DNA from: an uncultured Chlorobiota bacterium
Lineage (GTDB): Bacteria > Bacteroidota > Kapaibacteriia > OLB7
Assembly (NCBI GenBank): GCA_946481475.1
Contig: CAMLOB010000025.1
Location: forward strand, 1-14,310
Direction of reading: 5' to 3'
Length of the DNA stretch: 14,310 nucleotides
The translations under genes were made by a program, and so were the position numbers. This document shows, piece after piece, positions 1 to 6,744 of the stretch. The notes under the pieces were generated by a model that was not told the DNA's origin, made no database searches, and was given only the letters and a program-made list of their open reading frames with translations. Position 1 is the stretch's first letter, and every line of letters starts with the position of its first letter.

Positions 1-1402
1 CCCACCCGCTGATATCTCCGGGCAACGCTCCCGCCTCCAGAAGCATCCGGACCATCTCCGGATTTCCCGCTTCTGCCGCGGCGTAGATAACGTTCACTCC
101 GCTCTGATCCCGGTAGCTTGAGACTTCATAGATCTGCGTGAGAATCCGAAAGAGGAACTCGGGATCGTCAACGGCGATTGCGGCAAAGAGCATCTCGCCC
201 GGCCGCTTTGCGATCATCAGATCGATCACTTCTTCCTGTCCCGGCACAAAAGCCGCGTGATACGCATTCTCCAGACGGAACTGATTGATCTCCCAGCCGT
301 CGAGAATCATCCCGACGATCTCCGTTCTCCCACGTGCGGCCGCCTTTTCCAGCAGATCGATCTCCCCCTCCACCGTCGGAGCCGAGATCCGCGGATCGAC
401 TCCGGTCGCCACAAGCTCGCCGAACCGTTCGGCATCCCCCTCCTCAATCGCCCTCAGCATCTCCAGCAGGGCCTCGTCCAGTTCCTCCTGCGTCATGGCT
501 CCCGCCTCCACAAGCATCTCCTCGATCTCCTCATTTCCCGACTTCCGCGCCCATTCCAGCGGCGTCCGGAGTGTGTAGTCCTCATCCGATTCACTCAGAT
601 TTCCGCCGTCCGAGTAGTTCGGGTTGGCTCCGTGATTCAGGAGAAGTCGCACGATCTCCGTCCGCTCCTCGGCCACCGCCGTGAAGATCGGCGGCAGGTT
701 ATAACCGCCCCCCTCGTACAGACCGTTCGCCTCGGCGCCGGCATCCAGCAGGAAGGCGACGATCTCCGGCACACCCGAGCTGACCGCGTGGTGGAGCGGC
801 GTCTGGAACGGATACTCCTCCCGGACGTTCGGGTCCGCCCCCGCCTCCAGCATCAGCGCGACGACGTTCGGAAGCCCGGTCCGGACGGCAAACATCAGGG
901 GAGACCATCCCCGCACATCCTGCCGGTTCACGTCGGCACCGGCTTCGATCAGGTAGAGCATCGTCTCGTACTTCCCCTCGCGTGCGGCAAACATCAGGGG
1001 AGTCATGTCCGCACCGTTCCCTATATCAAGCTCGGCGCCGTTCTCCACCAGCAACCGGACGATCGCCGTTTCGTCCTCGCCGGAGAAGAAGGGGCTCATT
1101 GCCGCGACGCCGAGGGCCGAGCCGTACTCGTCGCTCTGCATGTTCACGTTTGCCCCGGCCTCAATCAGCACCCGGGCAATCTCCTTCTCCCCGTTCATCG
1201 CCGCCAGCATCAGGGGCGTCCACCCGTCGAACCCGGCGTCCGGGTCATGTCCCGAGGCCAGCAATCGCTGCACCTCCTCAAGGTTTCCCTCCCGCGCCGC
1301 AACGGCAAGGAGCGTGTCGGCGGACTGTGCAAAGACCGTCCGTCCCGAAGAAAGAAGAAGAAAAACAGGGAGAAGGATGAATGATCCGGAATACTTCAGC
1401 AT
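1..1402 (-). CDS. Exported ankyrin-repeat protein (C-terminus outside window)
   Basis: 467 codons are visible and the frame runs off the left edge without a stop, so the protein is partial. It starts with a signal peptide of about 25 residues (basic start, hydrophobic LLPVFLLLSSG, cleavage likely after VFA before QS), so the mature protein should be periplasmic or beyond. From about residue 27 to the edge it is almost all ankyrin repeats, roughly 13, with typical pieces such as GWTPLMLAAMNGEKEIARVL and EAGANVN, GWSPLMFAV, TPLHHAV and EIVRLLLNHGANPN. Repeats around residues 280-420 are more divergent. Ankyrin arrays bind proteins; no catalytic domain is visible, but one could lie beyond the edge. 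No strong ribosome binding site precedes the ATG at 1402; it was chosen because the signal peptide begins there. The next gene upstream on this strand ends at 1560. The binding partner cannot be told. Confidence 0.9.
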   Translation of the reverse strand, partial: MLKYSGSFILLPVFLLLSSGRTVFAQSADTLLAVAAREGNLEEVQRLLASGHDPDAGFDGWTPLMLAAMNGEKEIARVLIEAGANVNMQSDEYGSALGVAAMSPFFSGEDETAIVRLLVENGAELDIGNGADMTPLMFAAREGKYETMLYLIEAGADVNRQDVRGWSPLMFAVRTGLPNVVALMLEAGADPNVREEYPFQTPLHHAVSSGVPEIVAFLLDAGAEANGLYEGGGYNLPPIFTAVAEERTEIVRLLLNHGANPNYSDGGNLSESDEDYTLRTPLEWARKSGNEEIEEMLVEAGAMTQEELDEALLEMLRAIEEGDAERFGELVATGVDPRISAPTVEGEIDLLEKAAARGRTEIVGMILDGWEINQFRLENAYHAAFVPGQEEVIDLMIAKRPGEMLFAAIAVDDPEFLFRILTQIYEVSSYRDQSGVNVIYAAAEAGNPEMVRMLLEAGALPGDISGW

Positions 1403-1559
1403 GTCTCTGTTTTGTTCATGAAATGTTCTGTCGGCTGCGGCGGGGAGACGGTCCGGCACGGGCAGGATTCCGTACTCCGCCGCTGCAACGCAATATACAT
1501 ACCCCGATGTCCGAGCGAACCGATTCAACACGTGAGGGGGATCCGTAGAACCGGACACC

Positions 1560-2048
1560 TCAGAACGTCACGTCGAACTTTCCGTCGGTGATTTCGTGGG
1601 TGGTGCCGTCGTTCGCTCCGGCCTGATTGTGCTCCACGGTCGTGGTGAACGAACCTTTCGCACCGGTCGAGGTAAACTCGTCGATCTTGATCGTTCCGCT
1701 GATCGAGGCATAGGTTTTCAGCGATGCGGCACTCGTCCCCTCGGCATAGGTGATAACCGTGCCGGTGGCGCTGTTGATCCCTCCGAGCTGGAATTCTCCG
1801 GCCTTCCCACCGGTCACCGTGATGTTGATCTGTTTGGTTCCGCCGCCGTTCACGTCGATCTGCGATCCGACGATAACCAGATTCCCCACGGCGTTCTGCG
1901 CGCTCAGCGAGGAGGCTCCCCAGCCGTCGCCGTCCACCTTGGCGGTCATCGATCCGTTCGGCGTGGAGGATGTCGGGTCGTCGTCACCGCAGGCGACGAA
2001 AACGAGCGAGAGGAGAAAGAGAGATACGGTCATGACAATGCGATTCAT
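1560..2048 (-). CDS. Small acidic lipoprotein, DUF6252-like
   Basis: 162 residues. A short N-terminus and hydrophobic stretch lead to a lipobox (FVAC, lipid Cys at residue 20), followed by GDDDPTSS. In Bacteroidota an acidic stretch right after the lipid Cys is known to act as an export signal to the cell surface, so surface exposure is plausible. The mature part begins with MTAKVDGDGWGASS and is rich in Gly, Thr and Val with alternating beta-type pattern, ending in KFDVTF. This resembles small Bacteroidota lipoproteins of the DUF6252 kind (remembered pattern, not searched). The lipoprotein at 5377-5859 has the same layout: lipobox, short acid linker, T-A-x-[VI]-[DN]-G-[DE]-x-W, and a D[VI]-F ending. 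An AAGGAG ribosome binding site at 2056-2061, seven bases upstream, fixes the start. Function unknown. Confidence 0.85.
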   Translation of the reverse strand: MNRIVMTVSLFLLSLVFVACGDDDPTSSTPNGSMTAKVDGDGWGASSLSAQNAVGNLVIVGSQIDVNGGGTKQINITVTGGKAGEFQLGGINSATGTVITYAEGTSAASLKTYASISGTIKIDEFTSTGAKGSFTTTVEHNQAGANDGTTHEITDGKFDVTF

Positions 2049-2086
2049 TGAATAACTCCTTCGTATGTGATGTGTGGTTTCCTCCG

Positions 2087-2103
2087 GGTCGGACTTGCCG
2101 ACC
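2087..2103 (-). other. Small hairpin in the leader of the 1560-2048 lipoprotein gene
   Basis: GGTCGG at 2087-2092 pairs perfectly with CCGACC at 2098-2103 across a five-base loop. It lies about 40 bases upstream of the lipoprotein ATG, between the two divergent genes, and outside the ribosome binding site. It may be a leader structure or an operator; it may also be chance in GC-rich DNA. Confidence 0.3.
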
Positions 2104-2154
2104 GGGAGAAATATGAGGGAAGAAGGATGAGAGGGAAAGTCCGGTTTTGCGATA

Positions 2155-2186
2155 TTCTTACCGGGCCGCTGCGGTCCGTATCTTGC
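2155..2186 (+). promoter_or_regulatory. Possible Bacteroidota-type promoter for the 2192 gene
   Basis: TATCTTGC at 2179-2186 partly fits the -7 pattern TAnnTTTG, and TTC at 2155-2157 lies 21 bases before it, which suits the weak -33 TTG element. If used, transcription would begin at about 2189-2192, on or next to the ATG, giving a leaderless or nearly leaderless message. No ribosome binding site is visible before that ATG, which agrees with this. Confidence 0.35.
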
Positions 2187-2191
2187 ATGCC

Positions 2192-3577
2192 ATGAACTAT
2201 CTCTTCACATACCTGAAAACGCTTGGTGAACGGGAAGCGGATCTCCTGAGCGGGATCGACCTTTCCGGACGGGAACGGGAGACGCTCGATCTTCTTCTGC
2301 GGATGCGAACCGAAGACGAACCGACAAAAGAGGAAGCATGCGGGCGTTTGAAGATGAGCGGTTCGATGTTCGACAAAACCTGTTCGATCCTGCTCCGCAA
2401 GGCGTATCAGGCGGTTGTGCCGCAAGAAGGGATCGGGCTGCTGGAAGATCTGCACCGCAGGTCGCTGACCCCGAATTTTACGCGGGAATTGAAGAGGCAG
2501 GAACGGGAAATTGCCGGATGGCCCCGGGAGGAACGGATCGGTTTCTACCGGAACGTCTTCAATCTGATCCACACTCGCTTCTCGATGCACTATAATCCCG
2601 ATCTGGCCCGGCGTGTGGCCGCCGCATGGAAGAGACTGCAGAAGGATGCCGGAATCCGCTACTACACCGATGTCTGCATCTTGGGAATGGAGACCTGGCG
2701 AGTGGCGGCCGGAGATGCGGACGACAGGGCAAACGCCGGGTTGCTGAAGCGGCTTGAGAAATTCGACCGGCGTATCGATCCGGACCGTTATCCTCTGGCC
2801 CGCTACCGACTGAACCTTGTCTGGGCAGTCTATCGCGCACAGATCGAGTACGACGTCCCCCACCGGACCGCCGTTCTCGACGAGGCGCTGGAACTCTGCC
2901 GGAAGCATCCGGACGTTCTCCCCGAGAGTGAGCGCATCGCCACGGAACTGATTCGGGCCGAGCACGAGTATTTCTTCGGCGATGACCACCGGACGGCGTG
3001 GCGGATGTACCGCGATCTCTTCCGGACGTACCCGAACGAAGCGGATCGCCAGGGCTACCACCGGATGAAATATATGCAGCTCTGCCTGATTACCGGAGAC
3101 TACGAAACGGCGGAACGGCTTCTCAGAAAATACGGGACGGTCGACCTCAACGCCCCCGACATCGGTCAGGCGAAGGGATCGGCTCTGATATGGGGAAAGC
3201 TTTCCCTCTACCGCGGTCGGTTCGACGACGCCCGCCGCTATATCGATCTGGCCTTCGAGCTGAACCAGAAACGCTTCTTCATCCAGTACGAAATCGAATG
3301 CCGTCTCCTGCAAACCGCCTGGTTCGCACTGCGCGGGGACGACGCGGCGGTGGAGGCGCTGGCCCCGGCCCACATGAAATATCTCCGCTCGAAAGGCTAC
3401 TACCTGAAGACCTCCGCCTTCTACCCCTGGTTCTTCAAACTCGCCCTGGCCTTCATCGACGAGCGGGTGACGGGGAAGCCTCTGTCGGCGGCTCTGGAGC
3501 GGAAGTACGAGGCGTTTCAGAAGGGGGCGGCGGGGCAATATGGGGAGTTATTGAGAAGAATGAGAGAGCAGAAATGA
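2192..3577 (+). CDS. Cytoplasmic helical-repeat (TPR-like) protein with possible N-terminal winged helix
   Basis: 461 residues from the ATG at 2192 (starts MNYLFTYLKTL). The frame is open upstream to 2147, but those extra 15 residues look non-coding and overlap the probable promoter. There is no signal peptide or membrane segment. Residues about 25-85 (LSGRERETLDLLLRMR, then TKEEACGRLKMSGSMFDKT and a helix ending in LVP-like AVVP) look like a small winged-helix fold. The remainder, from about residue 95, is all-helical and rich in Arg, Tyr, Leu and Ala, with paired helices such as AWRMYRDLFRTYPNEAD, GDYETAERLLRKYG and GRFDDARRYIDLAFELNQ that match TPR spacing. It may be a protein-binding regulator, but no partner or reaction can be named. 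The antisense frame 2045-3538 is a shadow. It is transcribed away from the lipoprotein gene at 2048 and towards the one at 3940. Confidence 0.88.
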   Translation: MNYLFTYLKTLGEREADLLSGIDLSGRERETLDLLLRMRTEDEPTKEEACGRLKMSGSMFDKTCSILLRKAYQAVVPQEGIGLLEDLHRRSLTPNFTRELKRQEREIAGWPREERIGFYRNVFNLIHTRFSMHYNPDLARRVAAAWKRLQKDAGIRYYTDVCILGMETWRVAAGDADDRANAGLLKRLEKFDRRIDPDRYPLARYRLNLVWAVYRAQIEYDVPHRTAVLDEALELCRKHPDVLPESERIATELIRAEHEYFFGDDHRTAWRMYRDLFRTYPNEADRQGYHRMKYMQLCLITGDYETAERLLRKYGTVDLNAPDIGQAKGSALIWGKLSLYRGRFDDARRYIDLAFELNQKRFFIQYEIECRLLQTAWFALRGDDAAVEALAPAHMKYLRSKGYYLKTSAFYPWFFKLALAFIDERVTGKPLSAALERKYEAFQKGAAGQYGELLRRMREQK

Positions 3578-3607
3578 TCGAAACAACGATCGATCACACC
3601 CATGAGA

Positions 3608-3841
3608 GAATAACCACAAAAGCACAAAGAATCACCAAGGGTCTTCCTCACCCGCATCATACTTCAGGCATTCCTTCAAAGTAAAATCCCCGGACCTCTG
3701 CAACTCCGGAAATTGCTTTACTCTCCTGCTCAACATTCGACTGAAGCGTGATGGGAAATACCTATCAGACGTTTTTCTTCGGCGACTGAACAATGGACTT
3801 GGTGATTCTTCGTGCCCTTTGAGCCTTGGTGTTGAATAACC
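3608..3841. repeat. Inverted-repeat element of the CACCAAG/CTTCGTG family with flanking 8-bp direct repeats
   Basis: The left arm (3616-3641) contains CAAAGAATCACCAAGGG. The right arm (3798-3833) contains CTTGGTGATTCTTCGTG, its near reverse complement. About 156 bases lie between them. GAATAACC occurs in direct orientation at 3608-3615 and 3834-3841, just outside both arms, as a target-site duplication would. The core has its own imperfect palindrome (AGTAAA near 3678 to TTTACT near 3722, with CCGGA/TCCGG inside). No open frame in the core resembles a known protein. It fills most of the 362-base convergent gap between the plus gene ending at 3577 and the minus gene ending at 3940. I know this arm sequence as a common intergenic repeat in environmental bacterial genomes. 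Whether it moves is unknown. Confidence 0.6.
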
Positions 3842-3899
3842 GTCAACGCACCACGACCGGAGCAAATCCGGACGTGCACCGGAATCAAGGTGCCACCGT

Positions 3900-3923
3900 C
3901 TCATTCCTTCAGCAAGGAATGAG
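3900..3923 (-). terminator. Hairpin terminator downstream of the 3940-5229 gene
   Basis: A perfect 10-bp stem, CTCATTCCTT pairing with AAGGAATGAG, closes a four-base loop (CAGC). It begins 16 bases past the stop codon of the minus-strand lipoprotein gene. There is no good U-tract on either strand, so it may act through another mechanism or stabilise the 3' end. Since the genes converge here, it could serve both directions. Confidence 0.55.
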
Positions 3924-3939
3924 CGGTTATCGCCTCCGC

Positions 3940-5229
3940 TTAATCACATCCCTCCTCATAAAACACATCATCAATCGCAAAGAGCTGCACGTCCCATCCC
4001 CGCTCGATCACATCGAAGAGGTTCAGGAAGAAGCCGCCGACCCCGGCGAACGTTCGTGATCCCTGCACACAGGTTCCCCCGGCCAGATCGTTCTGCGAGT
4101 AGCTGCCGCGCATCAGGTAGGCGAGGTGGATGTAGTAGGCGATCTTGTCGTAGCCCAGGAAGGACCACTCCACACGCGGGAAGGCAATCGCATACTCGGC
4201 GAAGCCGGCCGCGTTCGGGACGATCCGGATCGAGTCGGCCTCCTGACTGACGAACTCCTTGTTGAAGATCAGATCGAAGTTGTCCGGCGGTGTGAACCGA
4301 TAGCCGATGTCCACCCGGTAGTCGGTCGTCGTCCCGATCGTCACCTTCCCCCCCAGCGGCAACTGCATCGCCGCGGCGAAGACCAGCGGGAACTTCAGCT
4401 TCATCGGCAGAGGACCGACGAGGAAGGGGAACTTGAAGAGGGTGACCGGAAGTTCCGGCGTGGAGATGATGTCGGAGCCGACGGTCATCTCCTTCCGGAG
4501 CGTGGCGCTGACATCGTTGATGACGTACTCGAACGACTTCAGTTCCTGGTCGATGATCCGGAACGATCCCTTCCCGGTGAACTCCGAGACCTCGCCGCTG
4601 ATCTTGTACTCGGCAATTCCGGCCGGGTCCTTGCCGGTGACCGAGACCGAAAGCTGATCCGGGTTCTCGCAGCCGACCTCGAACGTGAAGTCGTACTTGG
4701 CCAGCTTGAAGTCGAACGAGCGAGCCGGATCGTAGCCGACTTTCCCGGCGGAGACCACGTCGTTCCCGACGGTGATCTCCGCCGGCGGCGCGTTCTCGAA
4801 GTCCGGACGGAACTCCCACTCCACCGTCCCGTTCTTTATCGCCTCGGTCAGCAACGCATCTTCGGTTTCGATGGCGATCTCGCCGTCGGCCGTGCTCACG
4901 CTTTTGACCTTCCGGAAGGTGACGCCGGTGAAGATCACCACATCCCCCGGCTTCAGATTTTTCGCGTCGGAGACGTCATCCGGCAGATAGTAGATCTGCG
5001 TGATCGTATCGACCTCGATCCCCTTCACCTCATCCTCGTCCAGAACCACCGTCCCGTCGGTCCACTCCACATCGAACGTCGTCTGCAGGTCTCCGGCACT
5101 GCTCTCGGTGATGATCTCCGGACGTATGCGCGGCCCGTCGTTCGGGGCGGCCGGATCGTCGCCGCCGCACCCGGCCGTCAGGAAGAGCGCGGGGAGCATG
5201 TGAAGAGCGTATCGACGAAAAAAAGTCAT
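3940..5229 (-). CDS. Lipoprotein of unknown function, 429 residues
   Basis: The N-terminus MTFFRRYALHMLPALFLTAGC is a classic lipoprotein signal with the lipid Cys at residue 21, followed by GGDDPAAPN, another Gly/Asp start that may direct it to the cell surface. The mature part looks beta-rich and soluble. Residues about 52-125 form an N-terminal region (VVLDEDE, then LKPGDVVIFTGVTFRKV), and the middle has several Thr/Val/Phe strands. The C-terminal 150 residues are aromatic-rich and include Cys in GGTCVQG and in the final EEGCD; a third Cys lies in VGCENPDQ. No motif identifies a family. AAGGGA at about 5235-5240 is a reasonable ribosome binding site for the ATG at 5229. The antisense frame 4126-5265 is a shadow: only the minus strand gives a lipoprotein signal. 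A copy of the intergenic repeat lies just upstream. Confidence 0.87.
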   Translation of the reverse strand: MTFFRRYALHMLPALFLTAGCGGDDPAAPNDGPRIRPEIITESSAGDLQTTFDVEWTDGTVVLDEDEVKGIEVDTITQIYYLPDDVSDAKNLKPGDVVIFTGVTFRKVKSVSTADGEIAIETEDALLTEAIKNGTVEWEFRPDFENAPPAEITVGNDVVSAGKVGYDPARSFDFKLAKYDFTFEVGCENPDQLSVSVTGKDPAGIAEYKISGEVSEFTGKGSFRIIDQELKSFEYVINDVSATLRKEMTVGSDIISTPELPVTLFKFPFLVGPLPMKLKFPLVFAAAMQLPLGGKVTIGTTTDYRVDIGYRFTPPDNFDLIFNKEFVSQEADSIRIVPNAAGFAEYAIAFPRVEWSFLGYDKIAYYIHLAYLMRGSYSQNDLAGGTCVQGSRTFAGVGGFFLNLFDVIERGWDVQLFAIDDVFYEEGCD

Positions 5230-5283
5230 GATTATCCCTTGTATTCCGGGTTGATATTACAGTAAAGAGTCCCCCCCCTATCC

Positions 5284-5374
5284 CCTTGGTGAACCTTCGT
5301 GTCCTTCGTGTCCGCCGCGGCGGATGGTGATTCTTACCACCAAGACACAAAGGACACGAAGAGGCCACAAAGGA
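5284..5374. repeat. Second copy of the CACCAAG/CTTCGTG inverted repeat
   Basis: CTTCGTGTCCTTCGTGTC at 5295-5312 and the reverse complement of 5344-5361 agree at 17 of 18 bases, so a long stem can form. The loop region contains a perfect 12-bp palindrome, CCGCCGCGGCGG (5312-5323). The arms carry TTGGTG and CACCAAG, as in the other two copies. The right arm ends two bases before the stop codon of the 5377-5859 lipoprotein, so on the minus strand the structure follows that gene immediately and could act as its transcript end. It precedes the 3940-5229 gene, with about 55 bases between it and that ATG. Confidence 0.65.
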
Positions 5375-5376
5375 TC

Positions 5377-5859
5377 TCAGTTGTCGAACTCGATGTCGAA
5401 GCTTCCGGTTGCCGTGCCCGATTCTCCGTCGGTCGTCTCGGCATTGATCGTGAATGTTCCCCGCATCCCTTCGGTGGAGAGATTCGAGATCGTGATCGTG
5501 CCGCTCTCCTTCTCGCCGTAGCTCTCGCCGGCGTAGTCGAAATCCGTCTGTATCGCCTGTCCGTCAATCGTATGCGTCTTCTGCGAGGCGAAAGCGATGC
5601 CGAAGCTGATATGTGAATCGTCGGGTCCGTAAGCAACGAAGGAGAGGGCGACGATGCCGCTCGCCTCGGTCCGCGTGGCGATAACATTCGTCGCCGTCCA
5701 CGACTCGCCATTGATCGTCGCGGTCACCTCGTCTGCATACTCGTTGTTGTTGTTATTGTTGTTCGGATCATCGTTCCCGTCGGTCGGACCGTCGTCGCTG
5801 CAGGCCGCGAGGCTGACGATGAGAAGAAGAGGAAGTGCGAATCGAAGTATCGTTGTCAT
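5377..5859 (-). CDS. Small acidic lipoprotein, paralogue-like to the one at 1560
   Basis: 160 residues. Signal MTTILRFALPLLLIVSLAAC has its lipid Cys at residue 20, followed by SDDGPTDGNDDP and a run of seven Asn (codons AAC/AAT, visible as a GTT repeat near 5740-5760). The mature part starts VTATINGESWTATN, then a beta-rich domain ending GSFDIEFDN. It resembles DUF6252-type lipoproteins and matches the 1560-2048 protein in layout, though identity is low. The acid stretch after Cys suggests surface display. A GGGAG ribosome binding site (5866-5870) sits six bases before the ATG. The response-regulator stop codon is only 48 bases upstream with no evident promoter between, so the two are likely co-transcribed. 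Function unknown; a target or accessory protein of the two-component system is possible. Confidence 0.87.
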   Translation of the reverse strand: MTTILRFALPLLLIVSLAACSDDGPTDGNDDPNNNNNNNEYADEVTATINGESWTATNVIATRTEASGIVALSFVAYGPDDSHISFGIAFASQKTHTIDGQAIQTDFDYAGESYGEKESGTITISNLSTEGMRGTFTINAETTDGESGTATGSFDIEFDN

Positions 5860-5907
5860 GGTTATCTCCCGATAGTAAACATGCTGATGTTGCGTGAATA
5901 TTTGCAG

Positions 5908-6555
5908 CTATATCAATCGTTTCTCCATCGCCTTACGCACCGCCTCGGCACGTGAGTTGACCTGGAGTTTTTCGTAGATATTCTTGATGTGTGCGCGGAC
6001 GGTATGGCCGCTGATGAAGAGTTTCCCGGCGATGATCCTGTAGCTTTCGCCGTTGCAGAGATGTTCCAGGATCTCACGCTCCCGTCTGCTCAGCGGCGAG
6101 GCCGGGTCGGGTCCGCTCTGAAAGGAACGGATCACCCGCCGGGCAATCGAGGCGGACATGGGAGAACCGCCACGGTAGACCTCGTCGATCGATTGCAGAA
6201 GCTGGGCGGGAGACATACTCTTGATCAGATAGCCGGTTGCCCCGGCACAGAGCGAACTGAAGACGGCATCGTCATCTTCCTGTACCGTCAGCATCACCAC
6301 ATCGGTCTCCGGAATCCGGTCGCGCAGAATCTGTGTGGCCTCGATGCCGGAGATGCCGGGCAGGCCGATATCCATCAGGATTACGTCAGGGGGATTCTCC
6401 GGCAGGGCTTCAATCGCCTCCTCGGCATCGCCGAACGCACGGAAGCAGCGGTAGCCGGGAGAACCGTCGAGAATACGGGTCAGGGCGTGGCGGATCGTCT
6501 CGTCATCCTCGACGATCGCGACGGAAATCGGTCGGTCTTCTATTGCGCGGGTCAT
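5908..6555 (-). CDS. NarL/LuxR-family response regulator
   Basis: 215 residues, the normal length. Residues 10-125 are a receiver domain: acidic pocket E16, D17, D18 (VAIVEDDE), phospho-acceptor D62 in VILMDIGLPGISG, conserved T90 (VVMLT) and K112 (GYLIKS). Residues 153-215 are a LuxR-type helix-turn-helix (LSRREREILEHLCNG, then IAGKLFISGHTVRAHIKNIY and KLQVNSRAEAV), so it binds DNA. All key residues are present. Its partner is very likely the DesK/NarX-type kinase whose gene ends at 6962 on the same strand, because HisKA_3 kinases pair with NarL-type regulators. The gene has its own probable promoter 40-70 bases upstream and no ribosome binding site before the ATG. It is followed after 48 bases by a lipoprotein gene. 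Regulated targets are not visible. Confidence 0.96.
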   Translation of the reverse strand: MTRAIEDRPISVAIVEDDETIRHALTRILDGSPGYRCFRAFGDAEEAIEALPENPPDVILMDIGLPGISGIEATQILRDRIPETDVVMLTVQEDDDAVFSSLCAGATGYLIKSMSPAQLLQSIDEVYRGGSPMSASIARRVIRSFQSGPDPASPLSRREREILEHLCNGESYRIIAGKLFISGHTVRAHIKNIYEKLQVNSRAEAVRKAMEKRLI

Positions 6556-6593
6556 AGGTGGCCGTTGTTTCGTGAGCCGATTCTCTCTCCCCG

Positions 6594-6625
6594 GAAAAGT
6601 AAGCGGAATGTGAGGAAGGAATCAA
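6594..6625 (-). promoter_or_regulatory. Bacteroidota-type promoter for the response regulator
   Basis: Read on the minus strand: TTG at 6625-6623, 21 bases, then TACTTTTC at 6601-6594, which matches TAnnTTTG except for the last base. The spacing is within the 19-21 expected for primary-sigma promoters of Bacteroidota. Transcription would start near 6588-6590, giving a leader of about 35 bases. This allows the regulator to be expressed without the kinase gene. Confidence 0.5.
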
Positions 6626-6744
6626 TGACCCATTTGGGGTATTTCCGCCATAGCTGCAGGTACCGGCTTTGAGGTGCGGAGCTTGATCCATTCGACACTC
6701 GTCATTCGTAAATCGAACATCCGAGTCGGTCGGCTTTGGTCTGT

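Noticed and set aside
1490..1519. Possible promoter TATATTGC for the ankyrin gene
   Set aside because: It fits TAnnTTTG at only part of its positions and has a poor -33, so it is not above chance.
2045..3538. 497-codon open frame antisense to the TPR-like gene
   Set aside because: Same register effect. It lacks motifs, and its end overlaps the well-supported lipoprotein start with its AAGGAG site.
3608..3841. Remnant of a GxxExxY-type gene inside the repeat element
   Set aside because: Such genes are sometimes flanked by this kind of repeat, but none of the frames in the core shows the family motifs.
3632..3904. 90-codon frame in the convergent gap
   Set aside because: It runs through the repeat arms, so its sequence is repeat-derived. 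It has no domain and no ribosome binding site.
5324..5521. Small protein starting with TTKTQRTRRGHKG-like residues
   Set aside because: It is a translation of the CACCAAG repeat arm, a known source of false small proteins.
5740..5765. GTT-type trinucleotide repeat as a phase-variation tract
   Set aside because: It encodes seven Asn in a lipoprotein linker and changes in whole codons would keep the frame, so it cannot switch the gene on or off.
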